Shown here piece after piece: positions 53,381 through 64,000 of a stretch of DNA of 64,000 nucleotides. The DNA comes from Paraperlucidibaca baekdonensis (GTDB taxonomy: Bacteria; Pseudomonadota; Gammaproteobacteria; Pseudomonadales; Moraxellaceae). Position 1 is the stretch's first letter, and the number at the start of each line of letters is the position of its first letter. The translations under genes were made by a program, and so were the position numbers. The notes below the pieces were generated by a model, which made no database searches, was not told the origin of the DNA, and was given only the letters and a program-made list of their open reading frames with translations. Location: the NCBI RefSeq assembly GCF_003387535.1, contig NZ_QUNR01000001.1, positions 248,001 through 312,000 on the forward strand, in the 5' to 3' direction.

Positions 53381-54088
53381 TTAAAAGGCGTAGCTCAGGC
53401 TGATCGTGGTCAAGGATAAGCGCTGATTATTGTCACTAAACTCACGCTTCACGTCATAGCCAATAGCCAAGCCAAGCTCCTCGCGCAGCTGCACACGCAA
53501 CTCCGTGAGTGAGCGCGCAATAATGCTCTCGGTGCCGCCCTCAACGCCAACGCGCTGATGAAAGCTGGCGGTTTTGCTAATCGCGTATTTATAGTCCAAG
53601 GCGCCCGTACCGACCGGCGATGTCTCAGCCTTACCCACTCGGCGCTTGCTATAACGCACACCAATACCGAGCTCGCCCGTGAGTGTATGCGCGTCATTTT
53701 TGATGAGTTCGCGGCCATAACCCCCGGTGATGTTCATTTGGTAGCGAAAGTCACTGGTACTGTCTTTTTCCCATTGCTCTTTGAGGAATAAATACTCGCT
53801 TTCAGCAATCTTTTTGCTCTGCTTGCTGCTCAATAAATAGCGCGCGGTACCTGAGTTGGCTTTGTCATCGGAGGCACTCACGGCTTGTGCCTGATTTTCC
53901 ACACGATACTCGCCAAAATTGCGCGCTGCCTCAGCCTTCGCGGTCAGGCTTTCTTTGCCACCGCCGCTGCCAGATTGCGAGAAATAGCCAAGATCGGCTC
54001 GGCCCGTCCAGCCCTCGTCAGACTCAGCGGCTTGACCAGCAACACCACAGACACCTAAAACCACTCCACATAACACGCGCATGTACAT
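53381..54088 (-). CDS. DUF481 family outer-membrane-like protein
   Basis: About 235 residues. Signal peptide (MYMRVLCGVVLGVCGVAGQAA), then a Gly/Ser-rich start (GYFSQSGSGGGKESLTAKAE) and repeated amphipathic beta strands (YLFLKEQWEKDSTSDFRYQ, GIGVRYSKRR, ISLSYAF) ending in Phe, as outer-membrane barrels do. Family role is unknown. The start at 54088 lies six bases after GAGGA; the ATG two codons earlier overlaps that site. It lies 18 bases from aroE on the same strand, so it probably belongs to the hemF-aroE transcript. Confidence 0.85.
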   Translation of the reverse strand: MYMRVLCGVVLGVCGVAGQAAESDEGWTGRADLGYFSQSGSGGGKESLTAKAEAARNFGEYRVENQAQAVSASDDKANSGTARYLLSSKQSKKIAESEYLFLKEQWEKDSTSDFRYQMNITGGYGRELIKNDAHTLTGELGIGVRYSKRRVGKAETSPVGTGALDYKYAISKTASFHQRVGVEGGTESIIARSLTELRVQLREELGLAIGYDVKREFSDNNQRLSLTTISLSYAF

Positions 54089-54106
54089 CGTCATTCCTCA
54101 CTTAAA

Positions 54107-56459
<2,353 letters not shown>

Positions 56460-56536
56460 CGCTGCTACTTACACCTGTTATCCGATCAAGCGAGGCACCG
56501 AGTTTAGCACGCAGCAGCACGAGGATTCTGTCTCGC

Positions 56537-57709
56537 TTAAGGCGCAATACGTTGATAACCACCAGGCACAGACTCGATCCAACCCATGACCTCCAGCTCG
56601 CCGAGCAGCGCTAGGAGTGTGGCCATCGGCAGGGCTTGGCTTTGCGCGAGGCTATCAATGCTATGGCCTTGCCAATCGAGGCTATCACGCAGTGTCGCTG
56701 CCGCCGCGCTGGGCTCACGACGACCGTCACGATTTGCGGCTAAGGCGCGTGAGGGCGCCTGCAGCTCCAAACCAAACCATTGCGTAATACGCGGCAAAAC
56801 ATCACTCAATACATGCGCGCTGGTTTCCACCAACACGGCTTTATTGTCTCGAATGAGCTGATGACAGCCGCGCGATTGCAGTTGAGACAACGGCCCAGGC
56901 ACCGCCCATATATCTCGGCCTAAGTTGCCGGCCACCCGCGCCGTGCTCATCGAGCCGCTATTGGGACCGGCCTCAACCACCAGCACCCCCAAGCTGAGCG
57001 CGGCAATCACCGCATTACGGCGCGGGAAATGGAATTTTTTTGCCGGCGTATTGGGGGCAAATTCTGAGACGATTAAGCCGCCGTCATTGACCAGCGTCTC
57101 GGCCAGCCCGCGATGTTGAGGCGGGTACATACGATCAATCCCTGCCCCTAAGACCGCCACGGTTTTACCGCCCACAGCCAGTGCGCCTTGATGCGCGGCG
57201 CCATCGATGCCACTAGCTAGACCGCTGGTGATGGCAATACCGGCTTGCGCAAGCGCGCCGGCCACGTCTGTTGTCCAGCGCAAGCCCGCCGCACTGGCGG
57301 CACGGCTGCCAACAATGGCCACTTGCGGCAGGCCCATGAGGTTGTCATCGCCGCGATAAAATAGCAGTGGCGGGCGCTCGCGCTCAGCACAGCGCGCAAA
57401 TCCTGGCGGCCAGCTTAGCTGGGTATCGCTATCGGCATCGAACCAAATACCGTTGCCAGGCTGCGCTAACCAATCACAGCTATGCTGCCATTGCGCCAAT
57501 GCCTCTGCGGCATGGCGCCCATTGGGCCAGTCGCGACAGGCCGCAATCATCTCTGCATTTAAATGCAACGCGGCATCAGTGCGCTGCAATAACGCCATGC
57601 CATGTTCTGGGCTGCGTGCCAACGCCTGCCAGTGGCGATAGCGCTTGGGCTGCTGATCTAACAAGATATACGCCGCCACCCGTGTGGCAATGTCGGCATC
57701 CAGTGCCAT
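56537..57709 (-). CDS. dprA: DNA processing protein DprA
   Basis: Binds incoming single-stranded DNA and loads RecA in transformation. 390 residues: SAM-like N-terminus, Rossmann core with GSRAASAAGLRW, SGLASGIDGAAHQGAL, FPRRNAVIAALS and GSMSTARVAGNLGRDIWAVPG, and a winged helix at the end (IDSLAQSQALPMATLLALLGELEVMGWIE). AGGAG lies six bases before the ATG at 57709; a longer frame adds 37 residues. Divergent from def. No other competence gene is in the window. Confidence 0.95.
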   Translation of the reverse strand: MALDADIATRVAAYILLDQQPKRYRHWQALARSPEHGMALLQRTDAALHLNAEMIAACRDWPNGRHAAEALAQWQHSCDWLAQPGNGIWFDADSDTQLSWPPGFARCAERERPPLLFYRGDDNLMGLPQVAIVGSRAASAAGLRWTTDVAGALAQAGIAITSGLASGIDGAAHQGALAVGGKTVAVLGAGIDRMYPPQHRGLAETLVNDGGLIVSEFAPNTPAKKFHFPRRNAVIAALSLGVLVVEAGPNSGSMSTARVAGNLGRDIWAVPGPLSQLQSRGCHQLIRDNKAVLVETSAHVLSDVLPRITQWFGLELQAPSRALAANRDGRREPSAAAATLRDSLDWQGHSIDSLAQSQALPMATLLALLGELEVMGWIESVPGGYQRIAP

Positions 57710-57772
57710 AACTGCTCCTTTTTCTACGCCATGCAACGCCAACGCTGAGTCGCACCCCAGCGTTTTGCAGCC

Positions 57773-57778
57773 TATAAT
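57773..57778 (+). promoter_or_regulatory. def: -10 element of the def operon
   Basis: A perfect TATAAT lies 75 bases before the def start in the dprA/def divergent region. No convincing -35 is found at 17 bases. Confidence 0.45.
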
Positions 57779-57853
57779 GTCGCCAATCTGTGTAGCCGCC
57801 TGTACTAGGTGTAGTTGCACCGCGCATAAAATGCCAACCGCTGGAGTGTATAA

Positions 57854-58360
57854 ATGGCGCTGTTACCCATTTTAGAGTTTCCCGATCCTCGTCTGCGTAC
57901 CATTGCCAAGCCGGTCAGTGAGGTCACTGAGGCGATTCGGCAACTCGCTAAAGACATGCTGGAGACCATGTACGCCGCACCCGGCATTGGTCTTGCGGCC
58001 ACGCAAGTGGATCACCACATCCGCATGCTGGTTGTCGATGTCAGTGAAGATCAGTCGCAACCGCAAGTGCTCATCAACCCAACATTTGAGCCACTCTCCG
58101 CAGAGACTAAGCCCTACGATGAAGGCTGTTTGAGTGTGCCGGGATTTTATGAAAGCGTAGAACGCACCGATGCTATTCGTGTCAGCGCTCTTGATTTACA
58201 GGGCCAGCCGCAAACGCTCGACGCCGATGGCCTGCTGTCTGTGTGCATTCAGCATGAGATCGACCACCTCGATGGCAAGCTATTTGTCGACTATATCTCG
58301 GCGCTGAAACGCAATCGCATCAAGGCAAAGCTCGAAAAGCTGCACAAATCCCGCGCCTAA
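57854..58360 (+). CDS. def: Peptide deformylase
   Basis: Removes the formyl group from nascent proteins. 168 residues with the three metal motifs: [10 protein letters not shown] (I), [11 protein letters not shown] (II, Cys ligand), [12 protein letters not shown] (III, HExxH). It is followed by fmt with 27 bases, pairing addition and removal of formyl groups. Confidence 0.97.
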   Translation: MALLPILEFPDPRLRTIAKPVSEVTEAIRQLAKDMLETMYAAPGIGLAATQVDHHIRMLVVDVSEDQSQPQVLINPTFEPLSAETKPYDEGCLSVPGFYESVERTDAIRVSALDLQGQPQTLDADGLLSVCIQHEIDHLDGKLFVDYISALKRNRIKAKLEKLHKSRA

Positions 58361-58387
58361 GCGCCCCAAGAGAGACACGAGACCGCA

Positions 58388-59347
58388 TTGGAAAGTCACT
58401 TACGCATCGTCTTTGCAGGAACACCTGAGTTTGCCGCCGAAAGCCTGCGCGCACTGCTGCAAGGACACCACGATGTCATCGCTGTGTATACGCAGCCCGA
58501 TCGTCCTGCCGGCCGCGGTCGCGCACTCAAGCCCAGTGCCGTGAAAGCGCTCGCCGAACTGCGCGAGATTCCCGTATTGCAGCCAAACAGCTTGAAAGAT
58601 GCTGATGCTCAAGCTGAGCTCGCCGCGCTGCAGCCCGATCTCATGGTGGTGGCTGCTTATGGTTTATTGCTGCCGCCCGAGGTACTCGCCATTCCGCGCT
58701 TGGGCTGCATCAATGTGCATGCGTCATTATTGCCACGCTGGCGCGGTGCGGCGCCCATTCAGCGGGCTATTTTGGCTGGCGATACCAGCACGGGCATTAC
58801 CATCATGCAAATGGATGCGGGCCTCGATACCGGCGCCATGTTGGCGAAAGCGAGCTGCCCTATTTCACCACGCGACACCGGCGCCAGCCTGCATGACCGC
58901 TTGGCGCTGCTCGGTGGCGATGCGCTGCTCGGTGTGGTCGATAGCCTGCACGATGGCGAGGCGCTCGTCGCTGAAGTCCAAGACGATGCGCTGGCCACCT
59001 ATGCCAGCAAGCTCAACAAAGAAGAAGCATTGATCCAATGGCATCAGGATGCCGAACATATTGCCCGTCACATTCGCGCCTTCAATAACGTGCCGGTGGC
59101 GCACACCCGCCTTCATGACGAGCCCGTGCGTATTTGGCAAGCCCGTGTGCTGAGCGATGACATCAGTGTTGAGCAGCCGGGCACGATCATTCGCGCCGAT
59201 AAACACGGTCTAGCCGTGGCCTGTGGTGATGGCAATGTGCTATTGATCGAAATACTTCAGTTAGCCGGCGGTAAAGCGCTGCCGATTGCGCAGCTACTGA
59301 ACGCCAAACGCGACATTTTCAGCCCCCTCACGGTATTTGGTTTATGA
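58388..59347 (+). CDS. fmt: Methionyl-tRNA formyltransferase
   Basis: Formylates initiator Met-tRNA using 10-formyl-THF. 319 residues: N-terminal formyltransferase domain (VFAGTPEFAAESL, INVHASLLPRWRGAAPIQRAI) and the C-terminal OB-like domain. The start is TTG at 58388 (MESHLRIVFAGTPEF), which aligns with known Fmt N-termini; no ATG lies nearby. Its stop overlaps rsmB in ATGA. Confidence 0.96.
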   Translation: MESHLRIVFAGTPEFAAESLRALLQGHHDVIAVYTQPDRPAGRGRALKPSAVKALAELREIPVLQPNSLKDADAQAELAALQPDLMVVAAYGLLLPPEVLAIPRLGCINVHASLLPRWRGAAPIQRAILAGDTSTGITIMQMDAGLDTGAMLAKASCPISPRDTGASLHDRLALLGGDALLGVVDSLHDGEALVAEVQDDALATYASKLNKEEALIQWHQDAEHIARHIRAFNNVPVAHTRLHDEPVRIWQARVLSDDISVEQPGTIIRADKHGLAVACGDGNVLLIEILQLAGGKALPIAQLLNAKRDIFSPLTVFGL

Positions 59348-60720
59348 GCTCGTTATCTGCAAAAACGCACACCAGTGTGCGACGCGGCGCCAACGCCAAA
59401 CGGCCATTGGGTGTGCGCGCCTTAGCGGCGCAAGCTTTGGCGCCGGCACTCGCTGGCGAGCGCTCACTCAGCGCAACATTGCCGAGTGCACAAAAGGCAT
59501 GTCGTGGCGAAGACGTGGGTTTGCTGCAGGAGCTTGTGCAGGGCACGGCACGTTTTGCCATTTATTACCGCACGCTCATCAAGCCCTTGCTGCAACGCGC
59601 CACCAAAGACCATCAGGTGGAGGCTTTACTGCTGCTCGGTGCGCACCAACTGCTCGCCATGCGCATTCCCGATCACGCCGCCTTGGCTGAAACCGTTGAG
59701 GCCGCGCGCCAACTCGGCATGGACAAACTCACCGGCTTTATTAATGGCGTGCTGCGCAATTTGCAGCGTCGCGAAGCCGAGCTTGTGCATGCCGCCACGG
59801 TTCAGCGCCATGCCCATCCGGCGTGGTTGCTGCGCGCCATTGAGGCCGACTGGCCTGCCGAAGCGAAAGACATCATTGAGGCCAATAACAGCGCTGCGCC
59901 AATTTGCTTGCGTGTCAATCGTCTGCAGCACACGCGCAGTGATTTACTGGTTGAACTCATCGAAGATGGCTTGCCGCTCGAGCCCACACGCTTTTCGCCT
60001 GATGGCCTGCGTTTGATCGAGCCCTTGCCGATTCATCATTTGCCTGCATTAGCCTCGGGCGCACTGTCGGTGCAAGATGAGGCTGCGCAATTAGCGGCGC
60101 ACTTACTGAACCCACAAGCCGGTGAGCGTGTGCTCGACGCCTGTGCCGCGCCCGGCGGTAAAACGGCGCACCTACTTGAGCTAATGCCCAGCATGGCAAC
60201 CTTAGTGGCTATCGATAACGATGCTGAGCGGCTGCGCCGTGTGCAGGAAAATATCGACCGCGCCACGCTTGCCTGTGCGGATCCCTTACCAGTCGCTATT
60301 GAAACGATTTGCGCCGATGCCGACGACATTAGCCACTGGTGGGATGGCACGCCTTTCGATGCGATTTTGCTGGATGCGCCCTGTACGGCCACCGGCGTCA
60401 TTCGTCGCCACCCGGACATCAAGCTATTACGTCGCGCCACCGATGTCGCGCAAACCACGGCACAGCAAGCGCGCCTGCTCAATATGCTGTGGAAAACGCT
60501 GCGTCCGGGCGGGCGCTTGCTATATGCCACCTGCTCGCTATTAAAGGCGGAAAACGAAGACCAAATCGTGTCATTTTTGGCGCGCACGCCCGATGCGCAA
60601 CCCGTGCCATTGAAAAAGTCCGGCGAAATGCCCGGTCAGTGGCGACCACAAGGGCGTCAGTTATTGCCTGAGATTGATGGTCACGATGGCTTTTATTACG
60701 CCATGCTGATGAAAGTCTAA
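59344..60720 (+). CDS. rsmB: 16S rRNA (cytosine-967-C5)-methyltransferase RsmB
   Basis: Methylates C967 of 16S rRNA with SAM. 458 residues: NusB-like N-terminal domain (about 20-155) and a Rossmann methyltransferase domain with SAM motif LDACAAPGGKTAHLLE, LLDAPCTATGVIRRHPDIK, and the catalytic-Cys motif LLYATCSLLKAENE. Coupled to fmt and to the next gene by overlaps. Confidence 0.96.
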   Translation: MSSLSAKTHTSVRRGANAKRPLGVRALAAQALAPALAGERSLSATLPSAQKACRGEDVGLLQELVQGTARFAIYYRTLIKPLLQRATKDHQVEALLLLGAHQLLAMRIPDHAALAETVEAARQLGMDKLTGFINGVLRNLQRREAELVHAATVQRHAHPAWLLRAIEADWPAEAKDIIEANNSAAPICLRVNRLQHTRSDLLVELIEDGLPLEPTRFSPDGLRLIEPLPIHHLPALASGALSVQDEAAQLAAHLLNPQAGERVLDACAAPGGKTAHLLELMPSMATLVAIDNDAERLRRVQENIDRATLACADPLPVAIETICADADDISHWWDGTPFDAILLDAPCTATGVIRRHPDIKLLRRATDVAQTTAQQARLLNMLWKTLRPGGRLLYATCSLLKAENEDQIVSFLARTPDAQPVPLKKSGEMPGQWRPQGRQLLPEIDGHDGFYYAMLMKV

Positions 60721-61577
60721 TGCAGTTGTTGCCGAGCTTTATTGACGCGGCTTTTATGCGTGACCTGCTCATCACCAGCGTTTATTTTGCGCTGTTGCTG
60801 GCCATTCGCATGAGCGTGCGTCACGCTATTTTAAAACGTGACAGCATTGAGCCGGAAATGAAGCGGCGCTGGCTAGTCACTGTGCGTAATGTCACCTTTT
60901 TGCTGCTCTTAATTGGCCTGGCGCTTATTTGGGCGAGTGAAATTGAGACTGTCGCCGTCTCCATGGTGGCGGTAGCGGCGGCCTTAGTGCTTGCCACCCG
61001 CGAAATGATTCTGTGCTTACTCGGTGCGCTCTACCGTGGCAGCACCAACGCCTATAAGTTGGGTGATCGCATTGAAATCAATGGCTTGAAAGGTCAGGTC
61101 ATGGATGTGGATATGCTATCGACCACGGTCATTGAAATTACGCCGGCAAGCGTCACCAAAGGCAGCGTCGGTCGCGTGGTGACCATCCCCAATAGTCAGC
61201 TGCTAACGCAGTCCGTGTTTAACGAGAGCCAGCTGGGGCGCTTTGTCATGCACACCGTGATGCTTCAGCTGCCGCGCGCCGATAACTGGCAAGCCGTCGA
61301 GGCCGCCATGCTGCAAACCGCTCGCGATGAGGTTGGACGCTACGCCAGTGATCTGGTTAAACATGCGCGCGACCTGCAGCGTCAGCACGGCCTAGGTGTG
61401 CCCATGCTGACGCCGCGTATTCGCTTGATGTTTGAGAACTTCGAATTTACCGAGCTGCAGGTGTATTTGCCTGTGCCATTGGTGGAGCGCTTTGACATTG
61501 AGCAGCGCATCATTCGTGCTGCCGCCGAAGCCGCTCATCCATCCCCGATGGAGCCGAAACCACAGCCGTCACTATAA
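60720..61577 (+). CDS. MscS-like mechanosensitive channel protein
   Basis: 285 residues: three hydrophobic segments near the N-terminus (about 12-30, 55-75, 78-100) and a C-terminal cytoplasmic beta domain. The pore-lining helix region reads VAVAAALVLATREMILCLLGALYRG, and KLGDRIEINGLKGQVMDVDMLSTTVIEI is the MscS beta domain. The start overlaps the rsmB stop in TAATG. In Pseudomonas trkA occupies this position; here an MscS-like gene does. Whether it gates osmotically is inference. Confidence 0.88.
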   Translation: MQLLPSFIDAAFMRDLLITSVYFALLLAIRMSVRHAILKRDSIEPEMKRRWLVTVRNVTFLLLLIGLALIWASEIETVAVSMVAVAAALVLATREMILCLLGALYRGSTNAYKLGDRIEINGLKGQVMDVDMLSTTVIEITPASVTKGSVGRVVTIPNSQLLTQSVFNESQLGRFVMHTVMLQLPRADNWQAVEAAMLQTARDEVGRYASDLVKHARDLQRQHGLGVPMLTPRIRLMFENFEFTELQVYLPVPLVERFDIEQRIIRAAAEAAHPSPMEPKPQPSL

Positions 61578-61593
61578 GTGTGAGACGAAAAAA

Positions 61594-61618
61594 AACAGCC
61601 GACTAGCGGCTGTTTTTT
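61594..61618. terminator. Bidirectional terminator after the MscS-like gene
   Basis: AACAGCCG / CGGCTGTT (8-bp stem, 5-base loop) has an A-run before it and six T residues after it. It ends the def operon and the convergent acyl-CoA dehydrogenase gene. Confidence 0.93.
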
Positions 61619-61626
61619 ATAACGAC

Positions 61627-62772
61627 TTAGCGACCTAAGATATCGCGCGCAACCACTTCTTTCATGATCTCGCTAGCACCGCCGTAAATGCGCTGAATAC
61701 GCGCATCAACGTAAGCACGAGCCACCGGATATTCCATCATATAGCCATAGCCGCCGTGCATTTGTAGGCAGGCATCAGCAACACGACCCTGTAATTCAGT
61801 GGCGTAGAGCTTCACTGCCGCACCAGTGGGGATGTCGAGCTTGCTGTCGGCATGAAGGTCCACGCAGTTGTTGACAAAGGCACGCGCCGCGAGAATATCT
61901 GTCTTGCAAGTTGCCAATGTGAAACGGGTATTTTGCAGCTGTGCCAACGGCTTGCCAAAGGCTTTGCGTTCTTGCACATACGTGATGGTGTCTTCGAGCA
62001 CACCCTCGGCGGCAGCGACGGCAATCACGGCAATGTTCAAGCGCTCACGCGGCAGCTCATTCATCATATAAGCGAAGCCTTTGCCTTCTTGACCGAGCAG
62101 GCAGTTCACCGGCACGCGCACGTTATCCATGAAAAGCTCGGATGTGTCTTGCGACTGCAGACCCATTTTCACCAGCTTTTTGCCTTTGTTAAAGCCGGGC
62201 AGGGAGGTATCAATGAGCAGCAAGGACACGCCCTTAGCGCCAGCGCTTGGGTCCGTTTTAACCGCCATGATGACGATATCGGCATGTTGGCCATTGGAGA
62301 TGAAGGTTTTCGAACCATTCACCACATAATGATCACCGTCGCGCACCGCACTAGTACGAATGGCCGCGAGGTCAGACCCCGCACCGGGCTCCGACATGCC
62401 AATGGCCGACACCGCTTCGCCAGAAGCCATGCGCGGCAGCCAATAATCTTTCACGGCCTGCGTGCCCAAATGCTCAACATAAGGTGCACAAATATCCGAA
62501 TGCACACTCACGCCAGTGGCGAGTGAAGACAGGCCCATTTTCGACATTTCGTTGAGAATGACCATGGAATACTGGAAGGGCACACCAACGCCACCGTATT
62601 GCTCGGGCTGATCAACACAGAGCAGGCCATTGTCACCGAGCTTGTTCCAAAACTCACGCGGCATCCACGCGTCTTTTTCCCACTGCTCATAGTGCGGGTG
62701 AATTTCATTTTCCAAGAAGCGCTTCACGTTGTCGCGAAACAGTTCGAGTTCGGCAGTGTCGATAGCGGCCAT
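61627..62772 (-). CDS. Acyl-CoA dehydrogenase, long-chain-type active site
   Basis: FAD-dependent alpha,beta-dehydrogenation of acyl-CoA. 381 residues: MSEPGAGSDLAAI and FISNGQHADIVIM (FAD/substrate signature), QERKAFGKPL and the C-terminal IYGGASEIMKEVVAR. In medium-chain enzymes the catalytic Glu precedes the G in YEGT; here the sequence is YGGA (363-366), so the base must be elsewhere. As in long-chain and isovaleryl-type enzymes, a glutamate in helix G fits (AAEGVLEDT, Glu256 or Glu260). No other beta-oxidation gene is nearby. Confidence 0.92.
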   Translation of the reverse strand: MAAIDTAELELFRDNVKRFLENEIHPHYEQWEKDAWMPREFWNKLGDNGLLCVDQPEQYGGVGVPFQYSMVILNEMSKMGLSSLATGVSVHSDICAPYVEHLGTQAVKDYWLPRMASGEAVSAIGMSEPGAGSDLAAIRTSAVRDGDHYVVNGSKTFISNGQHADIVIMAVKTDPSAGAKGVSLLLIDTSLPGFNKGKKLVKMGLQSQDTSELFMDNVRVPVNCLLGQEGKGFAYMMNELPRERLNIAVIAVAAAEGVLEDTITYVQERKAFGKPLAQLQNTRFTLATCKTDILAARAFVNNCVDLHADSKLDIPTGAAVKLYATELQGRVADACLQMHGGYGYMMEYPVARAYVDARIQRIYGGASEIMKEVVARDILGR

Positions 62773-62914
62773 AATCTTCTCTCAAGTCAGTGGGGGTATT
62801 GGCAATTCGTCGCGCATTTTATGTCATTTAATGAACAATCGGTACCATACGACAGGTCTCGGTCAAGCCATCAAGCCGCTACACTAGGATTCAATATTGC
62901 CTAGGAAGACTTTT

Positions 62915-63250
62915 ATGACTGATGATTTACTGCGTGCTGTCCGCGAAAAAACTGCAACCTTTGCATATGTCTTGGCACATATTCAAACGCATTATGAATA
63001 TTCCCCCACAGCGTTTCGCAATGGCAACTCGGCCAATTCCGCCGGCCAAAACGAGGGGGCTTGCCGAGTGTTTGCCTATGCTCAGCTCGTCGGCTTAAGC
63101 GAAAATGACACGTTGCTGTGTTTCGCTGAGCATTACGCTAGTGTGTTGGCCTCACCATCGGGTAGCGATCATGCCAATATTCGCGCCTTTATGGACAGCG
63201 GCTGGGCGGGTATTGCTTTCGACACGCCCGCCCTAAGCGCAAAAACTTAA
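62915..63250 (+). CDS. HopJ-family protein
   Basis: 111 residues. FAYVLAHIQTHYEYSPTAFRNGNSANSAGQNEGACRVFAYAQLVGLSENDTLLCFAEHYASVL is the HopJ family core, widespread in free-living proteobacteria despite its name as a type III effector. No secretion system is encoded here, so the effector label should not be taken literally. The start at 62915 follows AGGAAG; six extra codons upstream are unlikely. Function unknown. Confidence 0.9.
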   Translation: MTDDLLRAVREKTATFAYVLAHIQTHYEYSPTAFRNGNSANSAGQNEGACRVFAYAQLVGLSENDTLLCFAEHYASVLASPSGSDHANIRAFMDSGWAGIAFDTPALSAKT

Positions 63251-63268
63251 GTAAACCATCCACGGGTG

Positions 63269-63298
63269 TTGACGTTTTGTTGACACACTGATTATACA
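63269..63298 (+). promoter_or_regulatory. Candidate promoter of the secreted Ala-rich protein
   Basis: TTGACG and TATACA are 18 bases apart, and a second TTGAC copy lies 11 bases after the first. The implied start would fall in the TGAGG ribosome site, so the spacing is not fully consistent. Confidence 0.4.
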
Positions 63299-63310
63299 AA
63301 TGAGGTTTTT

Positions 63311-63907
63311 ATGAATCGCACTGCATTAGTTACCGCATTACTACTCGCTACCACCAGCGCCTATGCACTCGATGCACGTATCAACACGGGTCTACAAATC
63401 GCCGGCATGACTGCCGAGGGTGATGCCAACGCCTCGGTTGATTTAAAAGCCCAGAAGGAAGCCGCTGCGAAAGCCGCTGCGGCAGCAAAAGCCAGCGGCA
63501 ACGCGGCCATCAGCGATGCCAAAGCCCAAGCCGAAGCCAAAATGGGCGCTGCCCAAGCCTCGGTTGCCGGCTTCAAGCAAAGCGCTGAAATGAAAATTGG
63601 CGCCAAAGATCGCATCGCCCTAGCCAAGCATTACGCCAGCGGTAAAGCCGCCAACAAACTGATGGGCAAAATGTTTGGCAGCACTGATGCCTCTGCACCG
63701 GAGGCCGGTTATGAGTCTAAGCTGGTGCTCGGCGCCAAGCTCGATGCCGGCTTAGCGAAATCAGCGGTTAATGTCGATGCCAGCTCGGTAGCCAAGCTCG
63801 GCAAACAACCCAAGGGCACTGAGCTGAAAAAGATTGGCGATCATGTGGTCCGTGTCGATGCCAAAACGCAGGTGGTATTAGACGTGGCGGCTATTAGCCC
63901 GAAATAA
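63311..63907 (+). CDS. Secreted Ala/Lys-rich protein of unknown function
   Basis: 198 residues. Signal peptide MNRTALVTALLLATTSAYA, then a long Ala/Lys/Glu helical stretch (about 40-105, repeated AAAKA-type steps, predicted amphipathic or coiled coil), and a C-terminal part with two similar Gly-Ala-Lys segments (SKLVLGAKLDAG). I recognise no family. TGAGG precedes the ATG. It ends the window as a single-gene unit with a strong terminator. Confidence 0.8.
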   Translation: MNRTALVTALLLATTSAYALDARINTGLQIAGMTAEGDANASVDLKAQKEAAAKAAAAAKASGNAAISDAKAQAEAKMGAAQASVAGFKQSAEMKIGAKDRIALAKHYASGKAANKLMGKMFGSTDASAPEAGYESKLVLGAKLDAGLAKSAVNVDASSVAKLGKQPKGTELKKIGDHVVRVDAKTQVVLDVAAISPK

Positions 63908-63921
63908 GCCATCTGGCTTAG

Positions 63922-63957
63922 AAAAAGGGTCAATGCCAATACCGCATTGGCCCTTTT
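63922..63957 (+). terminator. Rho-independent terminator after the Ala-rich protein gene
   Basis: AAAGGGTCAATGC pairs with GCATTGGCCCTTT (one T-G pair) around a 7-base loop and ends in six T residues. Confidence 0.9.
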
Positions 63958-64000
63958 TTGTGCCGATTGAATCGGCCTCAGCTATACTTACGCGTTCGAT

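Noticed and set aside
62915-63250. Type III effector
   Set aside because: The HopJ family name comes from one pathogen; no secretion or chaperone genes are nearby and the family is common in free-living bacteria.
63983-63988. TATACT near the window end as a promoter of the next gene
   Set aside because: No -35 at the right spacing (TTGAAT is only 10 bases upstream) and the gene it would serve is outside the window.

Overview
The window is a stretch of core chromosome from a gammaproteobacterium. The evidence is OmpR/EnvZ, DsbA/DsbB, EnvC, HslO, YggX, YheS, AlgP-like, Zur-ZnuCB and a Mg-type HemB. The gene order follows blocks known from Pseudomonas: hemB-ppk-ppx-trxA-rho, yheS-algP-FKBP-dsb, ompR-envZ-tex-gshA, asmA-mutY-yggX-hisBHA-hisF, gpmI-envC, cytochrome c4-dsbA-engB-polA, zur-znuC-znuB, and aroE-hemF-tsaC-dprA / def-fmt-rsmB. 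I do not assign a genus. Coding density is very high. No gap between genes exceeds about 200 bases, so there is no unexplained stretch of 300 bases. Many genes overlap at start or stop codons. I found no phage, insertion sequence, CRISPR array, defence island or rRNA.

Layout: 1-5.1 kb holds the argH 3' part, a lipoprotein, a YgiQ radical-SAM protein, a hydrolase and msrA. 5.2-11.7 kb holds rho, trxA, the polyphosphate pair ppx/ppk and hemB. 11.8-16.7 kb holds a thioesterase, the ABC-F protein YheS, an AlgP-like histone-H1-like protein with a perfect 12-bp repeat, an FKBP isomerase and dsbB. 16.7-24.9 kb holds gshA, tex, ompR-envZ, hslO and an OmpA-family protein. 25-34.9 kb holds typA, then thioesterase/yggX/mutY/asmA on the minus strand, then a Fur-controlled feoAB plus Cys-rich membrane protein cluster, then a ClC transporter behind tRNA-Gly(CCC).

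35-45.3 kb holds a GNAT-like small protein, hisB-hisH-hisA, a flavoprotein inserted in reverse, hisF, envC-gpmI, an unknown small protein, a TetR (FabR-like) regulator, dsbA and two periplasmic c-type cytochromes. 45.4-51.1 kb holds engB, polA and zur-znuC-znuB. 51.1-57.7 kb is a minus-strand run (dprA, tsaC, hemF, aroE, DUF481, prlC, yheV). 57.8-61.6 kb is def-fmt-rsmB plus an MscS-like channel. 61.6-64 kb holds a long-chain-type acyl-CoA dehydrogenase, a HopJ-family protein and an unknown secreted Ala-rich protein.

Together the genes cover metal homeostasis (Fe2+ import under Fur, Zn2+ import under Zur, YggX), thiol and disulfide chemistry (GshA, TrxA, DsbA/B, MsrA, Hsp33), envelope work (EnvC, AsmA, OmpA-family, DUF481) and translation (typA, def, fmt, rsmB, engB, tsaC). 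I see no convincing new multi-gene system. The best second looks are the algP-like repeat, the Fur promoter with its Cys-rich third gene, the tRNA-Gly/clcA arrangement, the hairpin abutting the gshA ribosome site, the MscS-like gene after rsmB (where Pseudomonas has trkA), and several small unknown proteins.
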